Positions 19,901 through 31,400 of a stretch of 64,000 nt of DNA are shown piece after piece (the stretch's first letter is position 1; every line of letters begins with the position of its first letter). The position numbers and the translations under genes were made by a program. This stretch comes from Dryas octopetala (lineage: Eukaryota > Streptophyta > Magnoliopsida > Rosales > Rosaceae): positions 12,524,001 through 12,588,000 of the forward strand of contig OY992838.1 in assembly GCA_963921425.1 (NCBI GenBank). The letters run 5' to 3'. Under the pieces are notes generated by a model. It was given only the letters and a program-made list of their open reading frames with translations, was not told the origin of the DNA and searched no databases.

Positions 19901-22900
19901 TATTAAAAAATAATCAAACCTGCTAATATTTAGAAAGAAGATCTAATTTAAATATGGTTGTCCTTTTGTAAGATAAAAATCACATAATAAAACTATGCAT
20001 TAAAAAGTGGAGTGCTCACCAAAGTGAATATTTTAACAATTATATTTTATATTAATACAATAATTATATTTATTACGCCATCACAATTCAACTAAGCCTT
20101 GAACCTCTCCCCCCCTCTTCTAGTCCAGAACATAATAACATTGGGTAATGCAACATGCAGGATTATTGTTAACCTACTAAGACAACAAATCCAATATATG
20201 TAATACTACAGAACTTTGATTAAAATAAGAAATTGGTTCTAAATTGCTAATTGACTTTTTTTTGTCAAAGCTAATTGATTAATTAGGACTCTAATGTTTG
20301 AAAATTTGAGAGCATAGTTCACATAAATATGTAAAAGGAAGCGCACATCACCACTAGATGAACGTGTACAAGAGCTATTTGTGGCATCACCTACAATTTA
20401 ACAATTCCTTATTAGAAGATTACATAAAGAGGTAAATGGGACAAAAACATAGGATACCTATGAAATAATTATGACCAATCCCGAACATACAATCAGAAAA
20501 CAACAATATATTTTGTAGCATAAGTGTATTGGTGCCTCTAAAAAAGATTGTAGCTGAGAAAATTTTGACTTAAATTTTCATTAAACCATGCCAACTAATA
20601 TGCTTCAACCTAATTACATTGTCCTACCAAGTAATTTGTTGTAAAGAACAAAGAAAAAGATTAATGATACCTTTACAGAATCCTTCACAGAGCCCCGGCC
20701 TCGGATGTACACCCTACAGTCTGTCATGGCTTCAACTCTTTTTAGGGAGTTCCCACGTGGCCCCAAAATTCGGCCAACAAAATTGTACTGCCAAGCTTGG
20801 AGTCAAAAATTGCTAACTAAAGGAAAGGGTCAAAATCTATTATACATAAATCAAAAATCCCTTGCTTACATGTGGATATTTGTCCGCGGGAACGTCAAGC
20901 CTAATAACTCTCTTTACAATAGGAGTGGTTGGAATTCCTTGCACCCCAGGCCAACCCATTGAGGGAGCTTGAACTGGGGCCATTCTCGGGATATGTCCAT
21001 TTTCCTACAGGATGAAATTTTTCATTAATGAAGGTTCACACATACAACCACACACGACAGAAGCAATACCCAGACCATGTCTTCCCACCAAGCTTCTGAA
21101 AAGCTTAGGTCATACTCCATGCAAGAGTGTTTTATTCAGTTATGAGCATGTGTGCATGGATGTACATGTGTTTGCATAAGGGGGTAAGTACTTGCCCCAT
21201 TATTCTCCCCTACATGGTCAAACGAATGGCACTATATGCAGCAGTGCTTGAACTAAAAATGGTGGGGCGGTATCAACAGTATCATATGAGAATTTGGTTT
21301 GGATGGGGCCACCAAAACATTACAAACTGGACTATGGCTGTGGCATACAGTCCTACAGGCTTGTTAAACACAGATAAAAAGATAAATAAATAGATAAAAA
21401 CTCTCATATTAGATTACACACATGTCATCCTGATATTACATTACATCCTGCCAAATGATAAAGTAATACTGTCATGAATGTAGGCAAATATGAATAGGTA
21501 AAGAATACCCCTTATAAGCTTTTAGAACTCTTGAAAACAAATAAGCGGTGATAAATAAACTCAAGCAACAACAACAATGGAAAAAAGAAAGTCAAAATAC
21601 AAAATAAGCATCGACTACAAATAGTATTACCTCCATTTGCATTCCTGGCCATCCCTCCAAATCCATTGGTCTGCCATTTGCAGGTTGACTTAATGACCTA
21701 AATGGACTCTCATGCTCATGTCTTTCATGATCTGCAAGAGTTTGATTGAAGACTGATACCCGTCTGATCTCTGCAGTGGCATTAAAGAACAAATTATGCT
21801 TGAGCACATAACACAAAACATCAGAAGGTTTACAGTGTAGCCTACACATAGCTAAGAATTTTACATGAAAATGCAGTTCCCAACCAACACACTTAACATT
21901 GAGTATAAGAGCGCACAGACACTAATTTTTTCCAATAGATGTTCGTATTGCAAATAAATTACAGTTACCAGCACCCAAAAACCCTTTTCAAGGACATCTA
22001 AGTAGTTCATCTATGGTTCTAAACAGACACTATAATCATTGGCATAGGTATAAGATAATTTACAGCTTGATCATCCAGGAACAAGACATCTTTACTCTAG
22101 TGTTCTTTCTAAATTTTTGTGAATACACCATTTGGTATCAGTACTTTTTTCTTTTGGTCAGACATTTGGTATCAGTAGTTGTCGCACATGCATGGGGCAC
22201 CATAATTAGAAGAAACATTTTTTCTTTATTGAATAGTATGGAACAACCAATGCAACAACATATAGCCAACTTCGCACATATGTCAGGAACTCAATTCCAA
22301 ACTGATTTGTTAGTACATGACTGACTGTGCAAACATGAAAAACCTGTTCTGGACAATAACTTGATCATATGTTAGCCAATCCTTTTTTTTAATAAGTAGA
22401 AGTTATTTTATTTCATTAGAAAAAGGTCAGCCAAAACTTTTCCAGCTAAAAAAGAATGTTTTTATTTCACAAGAGAGGACAAGATTTAATGAGAAATAAA
22501 ATTTAGAAGTCTGCTACATAGGGGCAAAAGATTTTATTAACCGTGATTTAGAAGTCTGCTACATAGGGGCAAAACTTGCATGAATGGTCCCAACTTTTGC
22601 TTCTCTGCCAGCAGTTCAGCCAAATATCTGCCATTATACCAGTCAAATCATGTGTCAATTCCTAGCATGCTCCAAAAAGCAGTAGCATGAAAGTGTTTCC
22701 TACTAGATTAGCGTTCAAAAAGTACAAATTAAATTAATGATTTTAGACCAGAATATTCACAGTTATATGCAGACATCCTGACCTTGTTATGCTTTGAATT
22801 CCTGTTTTTACAAATTCAAATTGAAGTTTTGTTGGAAACTGCCCATGATTTCCAAGGGCATGAGCAACATGCTCAAACATCTTCACTTGTATGCACAAAG

Positions 22901-25805
22901 TGATATGTGCATGCAAGCAGGTCTAATGAGGCAATTTTTCATTTTATCATTTTTTTTTTATGGTTATTGAGTGAGTAAAAGAACAAACATGCTTACAGAG
23001 GACAGCACGTCCACTGGAAGCCAAATCTAAAAGCTAACAAAATAGAGAAGAGCACTAGCATGACTAAAACTGCCTTCTACATAACAGCAGCCCTCCAATC
23101 AGTAAAATGTAGCAACAAAAAAAAAATTTCCCTAAACTCTGAAGAGACTGAAGTCCATAAAGAAGACCAAAATTGAACTTTTGTCCCAAAAGACCTGCAC
23201 TCTCTCCCTCCCCTAAATAACTATTAAAAAATCCTTCTATTTCTTTTTATCACAAAAACACCACCATCACTCCATCTCCCTTCTTGCCTTCCCAAAAACC
23301 TTAAGCTTTTCCAAAAGCAGAAGTTGCTGGCAAAAACCCAACTCAAATTAGCTTCCTTGAACAATGAACACCACAAATCTAACACAATTGGGCAATGAAG
23401 AAACAAATGATCAGTATTTTCTGCCTCCCTTGCACATTAAACACCAGTGGGGAGAAAGATTAGCATTAGGTATTTTCCTTTGGACCATGTCACAAGTTTT
23501 AACCTTACCACGAGCAATGCTCCAAGCAAGAACTCATACCCTAGCCTTCCAAATCATAGAAAACAGGTAGAAATGCGAAAGAGATGGGTTGTCATACAAT
23601 TTCCCTGCAAGGGACTTGTAAAAACTCCAACTTTCAAATCCTCATATCAGGTCTAGAAGGAATCAAGTGATATTTTCTAAGGAGACCAAAGAAGAAAGTT
23701 ACCCAACTTCAGTCATTTAAATTTTGTGAAAACCAAACTCCCAACTAGCTGGAAAATGAGGATTTACACACATACTACCAATAGGAACATTATGAATTTT
23801 TTTTTTCTTTTTTTTTTTTGACCAATGAACATTATGAAATGTCTAAATAACAAGAAAATAAATGAATAAAGAACTTCCCCCCCCCCCCCCCAAAAAAAAT
23901 TTAAAAAAAAAAACCAATTTTCTTCACAATATAAACAACCTTTCTATATTTCCCACCTCGAAACAACAAGACACAAAGGAATTAATGCCTTGAGAAATAT
24001 CTTTCCATGGGCAACGACTTGAACACCTACCCACTACCTTCGAATCCTGTCCATTGCATTTGTTTCTAATGAGATCATGCCATGAATCCCTCTACAAAAA
24101 AAATCTCCATAACCATTTCCGAAGTCTCATTCCTTTTACCAACTTCCCAACCCCTAAACCACCTTTTTCTTTCATCCTAGACACTATGTCCCAACTAAAT
24201 AAATGCTCCTTCATCCCTTTGTCCACACATCCCAAGAAAAATTCTTCATCAATTCCTTTTTACCTTGTTGCCACTTTTTTTAAAATTCTACAGACTGACA
24301 AATAATAAATCATAACACTACTCAAAGCTGATTGAATTAGAGTAAACCTATCGTCCCTTGATACCAAAGCTTTCTTCCAACCTCCCATGTCTTCTCCACC
24401 GGTAGATCCCCAAAAAAAAAAAACTACTCGTGGATTCCCTCCAAAGATTAGTCCCATATATTTCAATGGTCAATTCTCTACCCCACATCCCACGTGTAGC
24501 AATTTTACTACAAAATTGAAATCATAACATAGGAAGCCAATCAGTTTGACATATCCTTCAAAGTATGAAAACTTAAAAGGGCACAAATAAAAAAATGTTG
24601 ATACGCAAAAGTAAATAAAGACTTTAAGGCCAAACAATTTGAAATCAGGTTAAAACAAGTTTTGGTTCAAAAAACAAAATTACTGAAGGACATAAATTTT
24701 CTTCATGTCTTCAATTATCATTTTTTCCACAACAAAATATGGACACTGGGGCGTAGGGGAATGAATATCTGACACAATAACAGCAAAATGCACAACAATC
24801 AACAGCAGTGATGTTCAAATACAAGAGCAGTTTGAGTTCCAACTAGGCAAATACGAACTCTCTTGGATGCCTCTTCTTTGAATTTTTACCTCTTTTTTCT
24901 ATCTTCTCTTTCCTACTTAAAAGATCAGAAACAAAGCAGGTGAGCATGACAGTATGCTGCAAAATCGGCCTCACCTGCTATGCCAAAAAGAGTTTGCCAC
25001 TAAGTAGCATATTCCCGCTGAAGAAAGAGAGCTTCTTTAATATAAGCTTCCATTCAATATTTGGAAATAGTAGCACCATAACACGATTTCAAAGCAGTTC
25101 ATATAAAGTGAAATACAAACTTCTGTGGTTTCATCCCAATATGCAAGCACTCAAATTAGACCAGGATTTATTCGCCCTTTAAAGCTTACCTATGTTAACA
25201 AGTGCCTGAGGAATTACTTTGTTCCATTTCCTTTTTTTTTTTTCTTGAACAGTAAAAGAAATTGACTTTATGGATCTTATTTATGGCATTTCAGAAACAG
25301 TTTTTTTTTTGGTCGAATTTTAGAAACATTGTCTAATTTCAAAGAAAGTCTGAAATGCCTGCGAAACAATCTCCAAAGGTAACAAATGAAAGATTAGCAA
25401 AATGAAACCCAAATACATCAGAAAAGCATAGAACAGACGCATATATGTGACAAACACATCAATTCTTGAAAAATAAAATGCACAAGCGGGAAGTATATCA
25501 AATTGAAAAATAAACATCAATTCTCAGAAGAATATCAAATTGAAAAAAAAAAAAAAACAGAAGTATTCCTGAAAATTAATGCAAAAGCGCCCTGACCCAC
25601 TGACAGCAAACATCAAGTATGGAAGCACCAAATACACATATCATTGAAAACCCATTAAAAAGGAACCAAAAGGAGATAGAAACGTCAAAATTAAGCGCTG
25701 GACTGACCTTTCTCGATCCACATGGAGAGAAGACCTGTGTGGAGAAGCAGGGACTCCAGGAGGTGGGTACTGGAAGTAACTCCCAGGGGGGATTCTCTCT
25801 CCCAT
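16997..25805 (-). CDS. STAR/KH-domain RNA-binding protein (SPIN1/quaking-like), 7 coding exons
   Basis: Minus-strand coding exons in order: 25805-25708, 22627-22542, 21770-21631, 21004-20870, 20787-20671, 17377-17234, 17155-16997. They join in phase (879 nt) to 292 aa, normal for this plant family. The N-terminus is [22 protein letters not shown]1-like segment lies at about 33-60 ([20 protein letters not shown]). The KH domain starts near 145 with the GxxG loop GPRG at 162-165 ([17 protein letters not shown]). A QUA2-like extension follows ([20 protein letters not shown]), then a Ser-Pro tail ([15 protein letters not shown]) ending KRAKTGR. STAR proteins bind RNA in the nucleus and affect splicing, stability or, for rice SPIN1, flowering; the role here is inferred. 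Residue 61 is His (LLNHE), where relatives I know have Gln, beside a duplicated splice region. Introns hold an RTE and an L1 LINE. Confidence 0.93.
17912..19890 (+). pseudogene. Decayed RTE-type LINE (endonuclease and reverse transcriptase remnant)
   Basis: In an intron of the KH gene, antisense to it. Conceptual translation with several stops and frameshifts gives, in order, an APE endonuclease portion ([17 protein letters not shown]-like start, [16 protein letters not shown]), a linker ([27 protein letters not shown]), then RT pieces ([28 protein letters not shown]) and a late piece with [12 protein letters not shown]. This order matches plant RTE non-LTR elements. A T-run of 22 at about 18197-18218 interrupts it. 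It is inactive; the 5' end is not defined. Confidence 0.8.
22501..22574 (-). repeat. 29-bp direct repeat duplicating the 3' end of KH exon 2
   Basis: ATTTAGAAGTCTGCTACATA.. (29 bp) occurs identically at 22501-22529 and 22546-22574, 45 bp apart start to start. The copy at 22546-22574 is coding (end of exon 2); the other lies just inside the intron. The exon donor CACG|GTTAAT lies between them. Confidence 0.9.
23215..24570 (-). pseudogene. Decayed L1-type LINE, C-terminal half of ORF2
   Basis: In KH intron 1, same strand as the gene. Broken frames match plant L1 reverse transcriptase C-terminal sequence in order: [46 protein letters not shown], then [18 protein letters not shown] text and, at the end, a zinc-binding RT segment with [19 protein letters not shown]. 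Multiple frameshifts and homopolymer runs make it inactive. The endonuclease and catalytic RT core are not seen, consistent with 5' truncation. Confidence 0.8.
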
Positions 25806-26210
25806 CACACAAGCACTACTGTATGATAAATAAACCAAACAACAAAATGACCAAACCACTTCAGAAAAAAAAACACACAAAATACCGTAACATTATGTAG
25901 GTGAAATGAACAAACCCCAGTTGAGAAAAATACCGATAAATGCAATATGATCACAAGCAAACAGAACCCACTTTGAAGAAAACACACAAAAAAACAGAAC
26001 CCAGCAACAGAAGGCAACCAATATATAAAGTCAGTCTAGAGAGGCCTACCGGATGGGGAGGAGAGAGAGGAGGGAGGTGGGGGCAGAGAGATTCAAATCT
26101 ATTCTGCCCCTTATTGGAAGTGGGAAGTCTATGCGAGAGAAGTGAACAGAGAGACAAAAGCCCTACTACAATACGAGCCTTATGGATCCCTTCGCTGTAT
26201 TTATATTCAA
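25806..26210 (-). promoter_or_regulatory. 5'UTR and TATA box of the KH gene
   Basis: On the minus strand ATATAAATA (26198-26206) is a good TATA box about 400 bp upstream of the ATG at 25805. The intervening sequence is CT/GA-rich and could be a long leader or contain a 5'UTR intron. Transcription start is inferred near 26170. Confidence 0.5.
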
Positions 26211-26439
26211 TCAAATCACTCATTTTTCTAGAGAGGGTAACTACCACTCACTCTATTGAGTATTGAACCTTCTTTCTTTTTTCTCATTCTTTTCTTTTTT
26301 TCTGGATCATTATCTTTTTCTTTTTTTTTTCTTTTTTGTTGGACTAGACATTGTTTTTGCATTTTATATTTATAGTAATAAGTTGATCAATATGTCACGA
26401 AACCGTTATTTATTACTTTTTTTGGTACCATATTAACTT

Positions 26440-27100
26440 TTCGGCACGAGTTAGGTTCAAGTTCTAGATGGTACTGCTACGTCTAGAAAAAGAATAGAAG
26501 AAGCATTTGACTCCTTCATGCATGCTCCACTTGGCTCGGGGGTGGGGGGATATAGCTCAGTTGGTAGAGCTCCGCTTTTGCAATTGGGTCGTTGCGAGTA
26601 TGGGTTGGATGTCTAATTGTCTATGCAGTAATGATAGTATCTTGTACCTGAAATGGTGACTCACTTTTTCTAAGTAATGGGGAAGAGGACCGAAATATGC
26701 TACTAAAATACTCTACTGAGACAAAGATAGGCTGTCAAGAACGTAGAGGAGGTAGAATGGGCAGTTGGTCAGATCTAGTATGGATCGTACATGGACGATA
26801 GTTGGAGTTGGCGGCTCTCCTAGGGTTCCCTCATTTGGGATCCCTGGGGAAGAGAATCAAGTTGGCCCTTATGCATGAATAGCTTGATGCACTATCTCCC
26901 TTCAACTCTTTGAGCGAAATGTGGCAAAAAGAAGAAAAATCCATAGACCGACCCCATTGTCTTCACCCCGTACGAACTACGAGATCACCCCAAGAATGCC
27001 TTTGGCATCTACGGGTTGCGGACCAACCATAGAATCGTGTTTAATAAGTGGACCGCATTGGGCAATAAAGGTCGGAGAAAGATAATCACTCATTCTTAAA
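26440..27100 (+). other. Nuclear plastid DNA insertion (trnI-trnA region of the chloroplast inverted repeat)
   Basis: About 660 bp closely resembles chloroplast rRNA-operon spacer sequence as I know it: the end of trnI-GAU, the spacer (GACTCCTTCATGCATGCTCC), the trnA-UGC 5' exon (from 26546) and the start of its group II intron (ACTGAGACAAAGATAGGCTG, GGATCGTACATGGACGATAG). Many C-to-T and G-to-A changes and small deletions (around 27060) show nuclear decay. It lies between the divergent KH and UPF3 genes. The edges are approximate. Confidence 0.88.
26546..26583 (+). pseudogene. 5' exon of plastid trnA-UGC (non-functional nuclear copy)
   Basis: GGGGATATAGCTCAGTTGGT through the anticodon region TTTTGCA. 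The 3' exon that would complete the acceptor stem is absent within the insert, and a C-to-T change sits beside the anticodon. It cannot yield a tRNA. Confidence 0.85.
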
Positions 27101-27256
27101 ATCAGCATTCTTAAGCTTAAGACCAAAGAGTCGAGTGGAAAATGGGGCTTCCACACACCCTAATAAGCTTGTTTTATTATGTATTTATAGATTTTTTTTT
27201 CCTTTTTGATAGTATAACTCATAAAATCGAATTGTATCAACATGTTAAATTTATGT

Positions 27257-27660
27257 TGATGCACTGAAAGCTAAAAGAAAGGGTTCACAAGCGTAAAACC
27301 CTAGAAGCCAAATTCAAAAGTCCATCATAGAAGAGAAAAACTCTCTTATTTTATTAATAAAATAAGTCCCTAAAACAATCATAAGCTTTGGTTTATATAG
27401 AAAGTCTTAATTAACTAGGAAACATAAAACTTTTAAACTTAAAAAGAATGAATCCTATTGAAATTTGGAAAAATAAAGAATAAATAAATAAATTTAGACT
27501 TAACCAAAATACAAACCAAACTTGCAGGATAATCTTGCTCTAACAAGCACCCACCTTCATTCGGCTAAGCTCCAGCTACGTCTCGTTCTACATCAGTCCC
27601 CTTTCTTCAAAAAAATTCGTCCTCAAATTTTCTTCAGAATACATGGCTCATTATTGGCGT
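27257..27660 (-). mobile_element. Chromovirus-type gypsy LTR with a short internal remnant
   Basis: Minus strand: TGATGTAGAACGAGACG (from 27595) to TGCATCA (27257), 339 bp with TGATG...CATCA ends. Upstream of it on the minus strand are TTTGAGGACGAATTTTTTTG and AAGGGGAC, the pol-end/polypurine segment typical of plant chromoviruses, for about 65 bp. It is therefore a 3' LTR with a scrap of internal sequence. No reverse transcriptase remains. Confidence 0.6.
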
Positions 27661-28457
27661 GAAATTCGAACAAGTCAACAACATTAAAGGTTTGAGAAAT
27701 GTTAATCATTAGTAACAATTTCAATGACACATTTTTCTAAAATACCACTATTAATTAGTTAAATGTTATATTCAAAGACACATTTTTTTAAAATGTCATT
27801 TTTAGTAATATTTAATTAGAAATGTCATTAAACATGGGTCTTAATTTTTTTTCATGCAAGTATAACAAATTGGAACCCGTCAAAATTTTAGACGCCAAAT
27901 TGAAAATACCCTAGAATATGAAATTGAATTAAAAGACCTAAGCAAGAATCGTTGTATAATTAAAACATCACTGCTATAATTAATCCCAAAGAAAAAGAAG
28001 TAATTGCAGCAGTTTTTGTTCATTCAATAGTACCATACCAAACACTTCCTTATCTTTAATGCAAGTTAAACGGTTTGGAATCAAAAGTCAAAACGATGCG
28101 TAGTACGCTACCGCCAGATGTCGTTTAGTAACAAACCCACGTATGCATACATATACACTCCCACTGTATCAATGTTCGTACTCAAAAACCAAGAGAGAAA
28201 GAGTGAGTCTTGAAAAGCACAAGACGCAACCGATTTAGTACTCACTCTGCGTCTATAGCTTTTCATGCATGGCGATTGGCGAATGGGGGTTCGATTGAGA
28301 AATAGGGTTCGGATCGACCTCGATCGATGCCTTCACATGCCGAGAAGATGTAATTTAAAGGAGACTTTTTGTGTGTTTTTTTTTAAGCTATTTGCGAAAA
28401 CCGTTCGAATCTACGAAGCTTTAGTTGGTTTCTAGGGTTTTTCGTTTTGGGGGCGAA
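27661..28457. other. Intergenic DNA, promoter and 5'UTR of UPF3
   Basis: 27661-28100 is AT-rich with no gene. A weak TATA-like CATACATATACA lies near 28147, and the GA-rich CAAGAGAGAAAGAGTGAG at about 28190 probably begins the 5'UTR. Short in-frame-stop uORFs may exist (for example ATGCATGGCGATTGGCG near 28264), but nothing marks one as conserved. Confidence 0.45.
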
Positions 28458-31400
28458 ATGATGAAAGGCCAGTTGGATCGAACCAAGGTGGTGCTACGGC
28501 ACTTGCCGCCTTCGATTTCGCAAGCCTCACTTGTGGAACAAATCGACGCTGTGTTTGCTAGTCGCTACAACTGGGTCGCTTTCCGTCCTGGAAAGAGAAG
28601 GTTAGGGCTCTTTATAACAAATATTTTGTCTGCTTTTACTTGAATTTAGACTTATTTGCTGTTCTATTCGCCGCTGTGGCTTTGTTTTCAGATTTTTGTT
28701 GATGGGTTTGCGTAAATCTGCTGTAAAGAGAGTAAAATTGGGAATGTATGTGTTTGTGGGTTTGCTTTAGTTCTATCAAGTCATGGTTTGTTAGTACTAT
28801 AGGTTCGTGCTACTTGGAATGTTGACTTTGTATCGGATGGGAGTGTTGGGTGGGTTGTTCTGTTTGCTCCCATGATCTGCAGCAACATTTTTGCAAATGC
28901 AATACGTGTTGTAAAGAATAACATCTTTTATTTGGAAAATTTGACAAATTTATTTATATTGGAAAAAAAAAAACATGTTATATTTGGCATCACTAAGTGA
29001 AGTATTTTCACATTTCAGGTTGCATGATTTATACTGCTTCATTGCTACTGGGGTTTTGACAACTCCAAGTTCTTGCATTTATTTATATTCTTAGGGATTG
29101 TTTCCAGTTATAGTTCTCACTTTATTATGGTATCTCAAGAATCATTTACCCCAGTGCTGCTTGTTTTCGGGGGGAATATTTTTAACTTTTATAAATAGCT
29201 ATTCAAGTGCATTTGCAGGGAACCCTGTCCTAACAATCTTCCTTTTATGGCTTAACTTTGTAATCAAATAATGGTATGCAAATTTTTCTTGTCATAGCTT
29301 AGCAAAGAAGTGTTTAAAGTAAGTCAATTCTTTTAAATAAATGCTTAAAGTAAGTTCTGTAAGATAGAAGATTATCTAATTTCTTTTTTCTTGAATTAAT
29401 ATTTCAGCCAAAAGAACCAGTCCTATTCTAGAGCCTACATTGATTTGAAGAGGCCAGAGGATGTTGTCGAGTTTGCTGAATTCTTTGATGGGCATCTGTT
29501 TGTTAATGAGAAGGGTAATTTTTGAGCATGCCTTTGAAGAGATTGATTAGGCACATCAATTATCTTGCAAGAAATCTTATATTTTACCCATACTTATATA
29601 TGTTTTATTTTTGTTGTAATTTATTTTCTTCTGCTAAGATACACTTCTAACTGAGGGTGGGTAATGAAGTTTTTTCTTGTAATTTACTTGCAGCTCAGAA
29701 AATATATGAACTGTTGAGTCTTTTTGAAAGACTTAACTGGGATTCTCATGTTTGTTCTTCATTTATTTTCTATTTAAAGCAGGAACCTTCCACAATTTTA
29801 TATGAGACATGGAATTCTGAAAGTGTTTCTTTTTCTTTTTCAGGCAGTCAGTTTAAAACTATTGTTGAGTATGCTCCTTCACAACGTGTTCCAAAACATT
29901 GGTCTAAGAAGGATGTTCGTGAAGGAACTATATTCAGAGGTACTAATTATTTAACATGTTTTTCCTTTAAAGTAAAATTGAACATCTATGTTTTGTTGCA
30001 TGTGGACTTATCTATGCAATCATTTTCCTGTTAGTAAGTACAAGTATTTACTTGATGAACATCTAGATCCCGAATATCTGGAGTTTCTTGAATTTCTTGC
30101 AAAGCCTGCTGAGAATCTTCCTAGTGCAGAGATACAATTGGAGAGAAGAGAAGCAGAACGAGTTGGTTAGTTATACAGATCACTTTATTTACCCTTGGCA
30201 CTCATATAGTATTAGCAAATGTCAATGAAAAACAATACATCTAGAACATTTAGATTGAAATTTTCATTTAGTGCATTATATTAATTGATTCACCTTCTTC
30301 TCTACTTATTTTCTTTTACAGGTTCTGGAAAGGAGACTCCTATAGTTACGCCTTTAATGGACTTTGTTCGTCAGAAAAGGGCTTCCAAGGCTGGATCTCG
30401 GGTATTTTTTTAAGATTTGGAGATATAATTGAGTTTAAAAATTTATGTGTGATTTCAGTATTACATGCTATTATTGTATTTAATTTCATAGTGCTGTCAG
30501 AAGCTGTTATAATTCGAGTTTGGGTGATAATAATCTATGAGTTTCTAAACATGCTTCCATGTTTGATGACAGAGGTCACTGTCTAATGGTAAAACGAGCA
30601 GAAGAGCTGGTGGATCATCAGCTCGCAGTCCTAGTTTACCTATAACCAAACGAGGTTCTGAGAGGAAAAGGAATTCTGCAACAATGGTACTATTTTTTTA
30701 TGCATATGAAGTTCATGTAAGCGAAAGTCAGTTTATGAAGTCATGATTATATGTTCTGTTGCTTTTCTCTGAAACACATTAACTGGTTGAGTGACCTTAG
30801 CTTTGATGGAATTTAAGTTGGAATAATGCTTTTAAGCAGTTTTCGAATTTTTAGCTCATTTGGTAAAACAATATCATGTAAATTTAACTATGTCGTACGA
30901 CCCAATTTGGTAAGATAAATTTAACGGTCTTGTACCTGACACACCTGAACTAGTCTCCAATGAAATGTTAAAGAATAACTACAACCTCTCTAATTGTAAG
31001 TAAATTGTATAGAAAATTTTGGATAAGAAATAGATAAATATTCTATTAATGCAAAATGGTTAAATTTACATTAGAGGTGAGCAAGCATCCACCAGATGTT
31101 CTAACAAAAGTGATGTTGAAGTGGAAACATATATGGCTAGATACAAGAAAACACTAGGTGGGTTGTTTCAGGATTATGCTGGGCTTTAGATGGTCGAACT
31201 TTAGTAATCATAAGTGGTTTAGAGAAAAATAATATTTTAGAGAAATTAGAGAGATGGAGAACAATAGGGAGTAGAAGAGAAAGAAAAGGAGATGTCAAGA
31301 ATCAAGCCTGAAGGAAACAAGACTTTCAACAACACATAATTTTCATTAATCTAAAATCTGATTTGCTTTACTAGAGATATCCTTTTATTAAGGCTTGAAA

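Noticed and set aside
23877..23891. Poly-C run of 15 as a structural motif
   Set aside because: A homopolymer inside a decayed LINE region; its length may be a sequencing artefact.
26546..26640. Functional tRNA-Ala gene
   Set aside because: Only the 5' exon and part of the group II intron of plastid trnA are present; the 3' exon is missing and the copy is mutated.
29694..29843. Alternative UPF3 exon starting at 29694 (TTGCAG|CTCAGAAAA)
   Set aside because: It breaks the family alignment; the exon at 29844 gives the expected NEKGSQFKTIVEYAP in phase. It could be a minor isoform.
30042..30066. UPF3 exon 4 starting at TTAG|TAAGTACAAG
   Set aside because: It puts the conserved DPEYLEFLE out of phase; the acceptor ATCTAG at 30066 restores it.
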